DNA from: an uncultured Gammaproteobacteria bacterium
GTDB taxonomy: Bacteria > Pseudomonadota > Gammaproteobacteria > Pseudomonadales > Pseudohongiellaceae
Direction: 5' to 3'
Length of the DNA: 21,162 nucleotides
Assembly (NCBI GenBank): GCA_937898685.1
Contig: CALEJT010000061.1
Coordinates: forward strand, 1 to 21,162
The translations under genes were made by a program, and so were the position numbers. Below, one piece after another: positions 17,401-21,162 of this stretch. Within the stretch, counting starts at the first letter, position 1; each line of letters starts with the position of its first letter. The notes under the pieces are model-generated. The model did no database searches and had not been told where the DNA came from. It worked only from the letters and a program-made list of their open reading frames with translations.

Positions 17401-18376
17401 TTCACTGCGCGAGCTGGGTGGGATGCGACGGCTGGCCGAGGACGACGTCCAGACGCGTTCGTACCGCGTGCAGATGAGCATGGTCGAGCGGCCCGCGCTC
17501 GCCCAGCGCAGCGTCAGCAACATCCGTGAGCTGACGTCGCGCGTCTCCAGCCAGGACATCCCGAAGTACCTCGACGACCTCGAGGTCAAGTTCAAGGCCA
17601 CGTTCGATCCGAGTGTGGGCAAACACGTGACGAGATGGAACGAGGGCGACACCCGCGCCATCGATGTGGTGCTGGCGACCAACATGCTGTCGGTCGGCGT
17701 GGACGTGAACCGCCTCGGGCTAATGGCGGTGAACGGACAGCCGAAAGGCACGGCCGAGTACATCCAGGCGACCAGCCGTGTGGGCCGGTCCTTCCCCGGG
17801 CTCGTCTGCACTGTGCTCACGTGGGCACGACCGCGCGACCTCTCGCACTACGAGACCTTCGAGCACTACCACGCGACGTTCTACAAGCACGTGGAGGCGC
17901 AGTCGGTAACACCGTTCTCGCCTCGCGCCATGGATCGCGGGCTGACCGGCGCGTTGCTGAGCCTGATGCGGCTGGAGTACGCCGACTTCAGCCCAAACGA
18001 GGGAGCGGCCGTACTCGACCGGTCCGACAAGCCCGAGGTCCTCGAGGCCATCGACATGCTGGTGCGCCGAGCCTGGAACGTCAGCGAGAACCGCGCCATC
18101 GAGGCGTTGGCCGAACGTGAACTGAAGGAACGAGCCGACGAGTGGGCCAAGGAGGCGAGCGTCCCGGGACGGACCTTGGCCTACGAGAAACGCGGCGAAC
18201 GTGCGGCGACGATGGTTCCGCTGATCAAGTCGCCTGGCATCCACGCGTGGGACAACTGGACGGTCCCCATGTCGATGCGCGAGGTCGAACCTGGCGTGCG
18301 GCTGATCATGAACATGGGGCTTCTCACGGACGACCACGGCTGGAAGCCGCGTCCGGTGTCGAGTGACGAGGACTGA
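14405..18376 (+). CDS. drmA: DrmA, superfamily 2 helicase of DISARM
   Basis: This 1323-residue helicase is a core DISARM subunit; in class 2 systems DrmA forms a complex with DrmB that binds DNA with single-stranded ends and hydrolyses ATP. Helicase motifs are Walker A FPTGGGKTEA (604-613), motif II QDEFHLISGPLGT (863-875, DEFH replacing DEAH), motif III STATVRKAK (about 904), motif V NMLSVGVDVN and motif VI QATSRVGR (1121-1128). Between motifs I and II are cysteines that could bind zinc: Cys730, Cys733, Cys756, Cys763, then Cys822, Cys832 and Cys834. The N-terminal 590 residues are the long DISARM-type extension, with an acidic segment near 180-230. I chose ATG 14405, with AGGGGG eight bases upstream; the frame runs back to 14309, but that would overlap the GHKL gene. 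drmB follows after two bases. Confidence 0.92.
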   Translation: MTNSPNAWIAIDHGLGTDRRLAPYTLASKGDRSLYQAIAEDDWVLVLDAGGAVVRAGRVLRIRSDLETTTILFDRVCAADAPVPAASLSLAPPSSGSVGRISWETFGSALSKAFGHTVATVPVIEDRAYVRELLQLAVVDDLLGPAGGPHERIVDMSVRDRYLVGKLAPREAPRGGIEGLEGPLAEEEVEEPSDPIVPGQHEPGAEFGTATGRVEPESDASDEIDAASNQSLVPSSFGMTFCVDGDVERIEIEARWGRYERVPNDEHELTRPNGQKVKVWQRIPCGGKLVLPLTEGAIPHQAPDPNHPAVRIQGSIRARNAKGDRLVTLFLVNAQEEPDTNRDTAWLFQPELIVRAEPATTGQAIFRRRPVLDADGMDPERESLEMIYRNRVEFAVGHGVAVHAETAKGDPTRAIEVRTTVVPQYEVQVTETPGLDPADRPAMREMVASGLLDMQRLAQLPVAELVEALNTLTHDYGVWIAEQRSRIGRDVVGYDMQAAQALERCEEIQARLQQSIDTLKNDEKALVAFRFANRAMALQRVRSVYALKRRRGEDPDLGELEKSERPSWRPFQLAFLLLSIPSLVDPMHADRVQPMEAHADLLWFPTGGGKTEAYLGVAAFTMAIRRLQGKLGGYDGSRGLAVIMRYTLRLLTLQQFQRATALICAMEMLRREALANGDTSLGHEPFTIGLWVGNRVTPGTTEDSHRAIEDIRNPGRHQAGATSPVQLTSCPWCGSDVAPGRDVDVDKDRGRTLVFCGDKKGRCEFSRGKSSRSPHPGIPVLTVDEEIYHRPPTMMIATVDKFAMMAWRGQVRTLFGRVSQECERHGLLWPGCECNTGHRASRGMPAAAVRSVGPIRPPDLIIQDEFHLISGPLGTMVGLYESAVDELCGWTLDGKTIKPKIVASTATVRKAKEQVNNVFMRRVSVFPPHGLDVEDNYFSVQRPIDRRPGRRYLGVCSPGSSRPAMLIRVYTAFLTAAQALFERFGEAADPYMTMVGYFNSLRELGGMRRLAEDDVQTRSYRVQMSMVERPALAQRSVSNIRELTSRVSSQDIPKYLDDLEVKFKATFDPSVGKHVTRWNEGDTRAIDVVLATNMLSVGVDVNRLGLMAVNGQPKGTAEYIQATSRVGRSFPGLVCTVLTWARPRDLSHYETFEHYHATFYKHVEAQSVTPFSPRAMDRGLTGALLSLMRLEYADFSPNEGAAVLDRSDKPEVLEAIDMLVRRAWNVSENRAIEALAERELKERADEWAKEASVPGRTLAYEKRGERAATMVPLIKSPGIHAWDNWTVPMSMREVEPGVRLIMNMGLLTDDHGWKPRPVSSDED

Positions 18377-18378
18377 CG

Positions 18379-20226
18379 ATGACCGATCGAACACCCGTCG
18401 GCGAGGTTCGACCGAGCCAATTGCTGTGGACGTATGGCCCAGGCGCGCTGATCGATCTACCGAACCTGTCGGTGGTGACGCTGGGCATCGACCAGTGGGA
18501 GAAAGCCCGCTGCCAGCCGATCCAGGAGCGGCGCCTGCTCGCCGCCGTCCGTAGGGTCCTCGGACCGCAGGTGGAGAACCTGCGCGTGCCCCCGTTCCAG
18601 AAGAGCGAGCTCGCCGATCCGTGGTCGGCGGAGGCGAACATCGGCGTTCCCGTGCGCCCGTTCCCGCGCTGGATGCGCTGCGTGAAGTGCGGCTTGTTGT
18701 CTCCTTTCGATACCGGCCTGTTCGAGATCAAGGAGCACCGCTTCCGTCCGGAGCGCACCCGCTTCGTCCACAAGAGCTGTCGTGGTTCCAAGGGCGACCA
18801 GCCGGCGAAGGACGCCGATGCGGTTCCCGCGCGTTTCCTGCTGGCCTGCCGCAACGGCCATCTCGACGACTTCCCCTGGCACTACTTCGTCCACGGCGGC
18901 AACGGCGCCTGCAAGGGGACGCTGCGCTTCTTCGAGAGCGGCGCCTCGTTGCAGACCGAGAACCTGTGGGTGAAGTGCGATGCCTGTGGGGCATCGCGCA
19001 GCATGGCGCAAGCCTTCGGCAAGGCAGGGAAGGAGAATCTGCCGAGCTGCCGAGGCAGGCATCCCCACCTGGACCATTTCGACGACGACTGTGAAGAAGA
19101 GGCGCGGGCCATCCTCTTGGGCTCGACGAACGGTTGGTTTCCGATCACCCTGTCCGCACTCGCCATCCCCCGGGCCAAGGACCCGCTCGGCCAGCTGATC
19201 CAGGATGGTTGGGAGTTCTTCGACGATCTGGACTCGGAGGCGGCCGTCGCCGTGACGGTGAAGACGCTGAAGAAGACCGGGGCCTTGCCGGGCATCGACA
19301 AGTATTCGGCCTCCGCCATCTGGGCGGCGATCGAAGCGCATCGCCACGGCGGCGGGCAGGACACAGTCGGCGAAGCCGATATCAAAGGGCCGGAGTGGGA
19401 CGTCCTGACGGCAACCGATCCGCCGGCCGACTACCCACACTTCATGAGCAAGAAGGTGGACCCGCCTGCCGGCTTGGAGAGGTACATCGGCAGAGTGTTA
19501 CTGCTGGAGAGGCTCCGAGAGGTCAATGCCCTGTTGGGCTTCACCCGCGTGGAAGCGCCCGAGGAGTCGAGCGATCGGGACGAGCGCCCTCGGATGGCGG
19601 CTCTCGCGCGTCGCAAGCCCGATTGGGTGCCGGCGAACCAGGTGCATGGTGAGGGCATCTTCATCCAGTTCAGCGAGGAGGCACTACGAGCGTGGGAGGC
19701 GCTCGCGGGTGTCCAGCAGGTCGATCGGATGCTCATGGCCGGGCATCGGGGTTGGCGGAACTCGCGCCACCTCGATCCGAACGAGGGCTATCCGGGTATC
19801 CGCTATGCCATGCTCCACACGCTGTCGCACTTGCTCATCCGCGAGCTGGCACTCGAATGCGGCTACAACGCGGCGAGCATCCGTGAACGGATCTACGCTG
19901 ATGCCGGGAATCAACACGCGGGTATCCTCATCTACACGGCGGCGGCCGATTCGGACGGGACGCTGGGTGGTCTCGTCGACCTGGGCAAACCCGAGAACCT
20001 CGGCCGACTGCTGCGGCAGGCCCTGAACCGAGCGAAGGTCTGCTCGTCCGACCCGCTCTGCTCGGAGCACGATCCAGGCAAGGATCGCTCGCTCCACGCC
20101 GCCGCGTGCCATGCGTGCAGTCTGGTCGCGGAGACCTCCTGCGAGCGGGGCAACCGCTACCTCGACAGGTCTTTGCTGGTGCCGACCCTCGAACGAGGGA
20201 GCGCCGCGTTCTTCGCCGGGCTGTGA
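18379..20226 (+). CDS. drmB: DrmB, DUF1998 protein of DISARM
   Basis: This 615-residue protein is the partner of DrmA in the DNA-recognition complex. The N-terminus has the family opening RPSQLLWTYGPGALIDLPNL (11-30). Cysteine pairs and singles follow that could hold zinc: Cys101/Cys104, Cys134, Cys157 (ACRNGHLDDFPW), Cys178, Cys200/Cys203, Cys224 and Cys238. The C-terminal DUF1998 region is distinct: HTLSHLLIRELALECGY (about 485), ILIYTAA and GTLGGLVDLG, then CSSDPLC (555-561), ACHACSLVAETSCERGN (576-592) and YLDRSLL. The length is usual and no motif is broken. A CGAGGA just before the ATG supports the start. It is squeezed between drmA (two bases) and drmC (one base), so the three are probably made in fixed proportion. 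Confidence 0.92.
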   Translation: MTDRTPVGEVRPSQLLWTYGPGALIDLPNLSVVTLGIDQWEKARCQPIQERRLLAAVRRVLGPQVENLRVPPFQKSELADPWSAEANIGVPVRPFPRWMRCVKCGLLSPFDTGLFEIKEHRFRPERTRFVHKSCRGSKGDQPAKDADAVPARFLLACRNGHLDDFPWHYFVHGGNGACKGTLRFFESGASLQTENLWVKCDACGASRSMAQAFGKAGKENLPSCRGRHPHLDHFDDDCEEEARAILLGSTNGWFPITLSALAIPRAKDPLGQLIQDGWEFFDDLDSEAAVAVTVKTLKKTGALPGIDKYSASAIWAAIEAHRHGGGQDTVGEADIKGPEWDVLTATDPPADYPHFMSKKVDPPAGLERYIGRVLLLERLREVNALLGFTRVEAPEESSDRDERPRMAALARRKPDWVPANQVHGEGIFIQFSEEALRAWEALAGVQQVDRMLMAGHRGWRNSRHLDPNEGYPGIRYAMLHTLSHLLIRELALECGYNAASIRERIYADAGNQHAGILIYTAAADSDGTLGGLVDLGKPENLGRLLRQALNRAKVCSSDPLCSEHDPGKDRSLHAAACHACSLVAETSCERGNRYLDRSLLVPTLERGSAAFFAGL

Positions 20227-20227
20227 C

Positions 20228-20989
20228 ATGGAGAGACTCCTGGAAGCCGTCACAGCCGTGGTCTGTCTCGTTTCGCCGGAGAAAGTGCGGGCGCTGGCGG
20301 GCGCGATTCGGAAGATCGGTGACGCGAAGGCGAACGCCGCCCTGTCCGATGTCGTCGGCACGGCGACTGCCAAAGCCGTCGTCGATCGTCTCGTCGATGC
20401 TTGGCGGAGCACGTCGGTCGGTTCCGGCGAGTTGGCTTCGATGCTCCTCGCCGCCGGTCATGCATTCGAGAGCGTGTCGAAGCAGCAGTCGATCGAGCTC
20501 GTGTGGACGGGTCCGACGACGCCCTTCGTCTCGGCGCGCCGAACCGAACAGGCGCTGTTGCAGGTCATCGGTGCGGCCAGGCAAACCTTGTTCGTCACCA
20601 GTTTCGTGGCCTACGACGTCTCGACCATCGTGAAGGCGTTGAACGACGCCATCTCACGGGGGGTCAACGTCTCGATGCTCCTCGAGTCGTCACAGGATCA
20701 CGGGGGCAGCATCACCTTCGACGTGATCGGCAAGATGAGGGCACTGGTTCCCTCCGCGAAACTCTACGCCTGGCGTGAGCGAGCAGCCCCGTTCGCGGAT
20801 GGGCGGGTCCACGCCAAGGTCGCCGTCGCCGACGGCGCCGTCTGCTTCATCACCAGCGCCAATCTGACCGGTCATGCCATGGACCGAAACATGGAGGCTG
20901 GCGTACTCCTTACGGGCGGGCAAATCCCGAGGTTACTGCACGAACACTTGCAGGCGTTGGTCGACACGAAAACGGTGTCTCCCGTCTGA
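20228..20989 (+). CDS. drmC: DrmC, phospholipase D-like protein of DISARM
   Basis: This 253-residue protein carries a single PLD (HKD) motif: HAKVAVAD with His195, Lys197 and Asp202, followed by SAN (210-212) and Glu223. Single-HKD proteins usually act as dimers, the two motifs forming one active site for phosphodiester cleavage, so a nuclease role is plausible; in tested class 2 DISARM, drmC was reported to be dispensable or to contribute little. The N-terminal 90 residues are helical with no recognised domain; a hydrophobic run (AVTAVVCLV) near residues 7-15 is too short for a membrane anchor. I chose ATG 20228, one base after the drmB stop; the frame extends back to 20111 inside drmB, but its upstream part is a shadow. 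No clear ribosome site precedes it, so translation probably depends on drmB. It is the last gene of the cluster. Confidence 0.9.
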   Translation: MERLLEAVTAVVCLVSPEKVRALAGAIRKIGDAKANAALSDVVGTATAKAVVDRLVDAWRSTSVGSGELASMLLAAGHAFESVSKQQSIELVWTGPTTPFVSARRTEQALLQVIGAARQTLFVTSFVAYDVSTIVKALNDAISRGVNVSMLLESSQDHGGSITFDVIGKMRALVPSAKLYAWRERAAPFADGRVHAKVAVADGAVCFITSANLTGHAMDRNMEAGVLLTGGQIPRLLHEHLQALVDTKTVSPV

Positions 20990-21003
20990 ACTTGCGAGGA
21001 AGT

Positions 21004-21036
21004 GCGCGAGGGCGTCCGGCTCATCCTCGGATGCGC
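21004..21036 (+). terminator. Bulged hairpin just after drmC, possible terminator
   Basis: GCGC-GAGG can pair with CCTC-GGAT-GCGC if four bases bulge out, leaving a 13-base loop. It begins 14 bases after the last stop codon of the cluster, where transcription would be expected to end. There is no U-tract, so an intrinsic terminator is doubtful. Confidence 0.2.
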
Positions 21037-21085
21037 TCACAGTGAAGAATCACGCCTACGATGGCCTCTCCCGTCTGGCAGGAGG

Positions 21086-21104
21086 GTTTCCTGTATTGGG
21101 AAAC
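21086..21104. repeat. Short inverted repeat downstream of the cluster
   Basis: GTTTCC and GGAAAC flank a seven-base loop (TGTATTG). It could be a protein-binding dyad or a weak RNA hairpin. The inverted repeat itself is certain, the function unknown. Confidence 0.3.
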
Positions 21105-21121
21105 TCCACCACCATCCTTCG

Positions 21122-21144
21122 GAAGCCTGCATTGCATGGGCTTC
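21122..21144. repeat. Imperfect palindrome at the right edge
   Basis: GAAGCC and GGCTTC enclose TGCATTGCAT, whose TGCA ends also pair, giving a nearly closed cruciform. This could be an operator, an element end or part of an attachment site; nothing else in the window matches it. Confidence 0.3.
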
Positions 21145-21162
21145 GCCGCAAACGGACCTTCG

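Larger units (their letters stand above)
20990..21162. other. Non-coding right end after drmC
   Basis: I see no recognisable gene, RNA or mobile element in these 173 bases. Three imperfect dyads are present: GCGCGAGG (21004-21011) against CCTC plus GCGC (21025-21036, four bases bulged); GTTTCC (21086-21091) against GGAAAC (21099-21104); and GAAGCC (21122-21127) against GGCTTC (21139-21144). None has a T-run, so no confident terminator can be called. A frame open from ATG 21061 to the window edge (34 codons) lacks a ribosome site and a recognisable product. Local GC looks lower than in drmC, consistent with leaving the operon. Confidence 0.5.

Noticed and set aside
20111..20227. Earlier DrmC start at 20111
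   Set aside because: The extra residues are a shadow of the DrmB cysteine-rich end, with no ribosome site.
2772..20989. BREX system
   Set aside because: A large methylase, ATPases and helicases could suggest BREX, but PglZ and BrxC are absent and DrmA, DrmB and DrmC are clear.
21061..21162. Partial gene starting at ATG 21061
   Set aside because: The 34 codons are open to the edge, but there is no ribosome site, the translation is unfamiliar and the stretch contains two dyads; the evidence is too thin.
1..21162. CRISPR arrays, tRNA or rRNA genes, insertion sequences
   Set aside because: I saw no spaced repeats, cloverleaf sequences, rRNA segments or transposase frames on either strand.

Overview
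The window is high-GC DNA with dense, co-directional genes. It most likely comes from a proteobacterium, probably a gammaproteobacterium, judged by base composition and by the style of the phage lysis genes. The species cannot be named from the sequence. Every supported gene lies on the + strand, and no gap between genes exceeds about 90 bases except the 173 non-coding bases at the right end.

Bases 1-916 are the edge of a prophage: a partial membrane protein (holin candidate) overlapping a GH24 lysozyme. After an 87-base gap holding a perfect tandem 10-mer and a weak promoter-like sequence, a tightly packed defence cluster of about 20 kb runs from 1004 to 20989. Its order is: small excisionase-type HTH protein; 5-cytosine DNA methyltransferase; Vsr mismatch endonuclease; DrmD (SNF2 helicase); DrmMI (large adenine methylase); KAP P-loop NTPase; GHKL ATPase with a predicted PD-(D/E)XK nuclease tail; DrmA (helicase); DrmB (DUF1998); DrmC (phospholipase D-like). 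DrmD, DrmMI, DrmA, DrmB and DrmC together are the full class 1 DISARM gene set.

The unusual part is the four added genes. A C5 methyltransferase and Vsr pair sits in front of drmD, and a KAP NTPase plus a GHKL-nuclease fusion sits between drmMI and drmA. From the HTH gene's methyltransferase neighbour onward, genes overlap or are separated by at most 13 bases, four of the joins being overlaps (three of the ATGA type), so the extra genes appear to be translated with the DISARM core. A working model is as follows. DrmMI (m6A) and the C5 enzyme (5mC) mark self DNA, and Vsr repairs T:G mismatches left by 5mC deamination. DrmD and DrmAB recognise and translocate on unmarked foreign DNA, DrmC assists, and the KAP/GHKL-nuclease pair is a candidate additional effector module. 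Only the family assignments are seen in the sequence; the cooperation is inference.

Two details inside DrmMI merit attention. Its N-terminus looks like a nuclease fold that has lost its E-x-K residues. Its target-recognition region also contains a patch of visibly lower GC and different codon use, suggesting exchange of the specificity domain.
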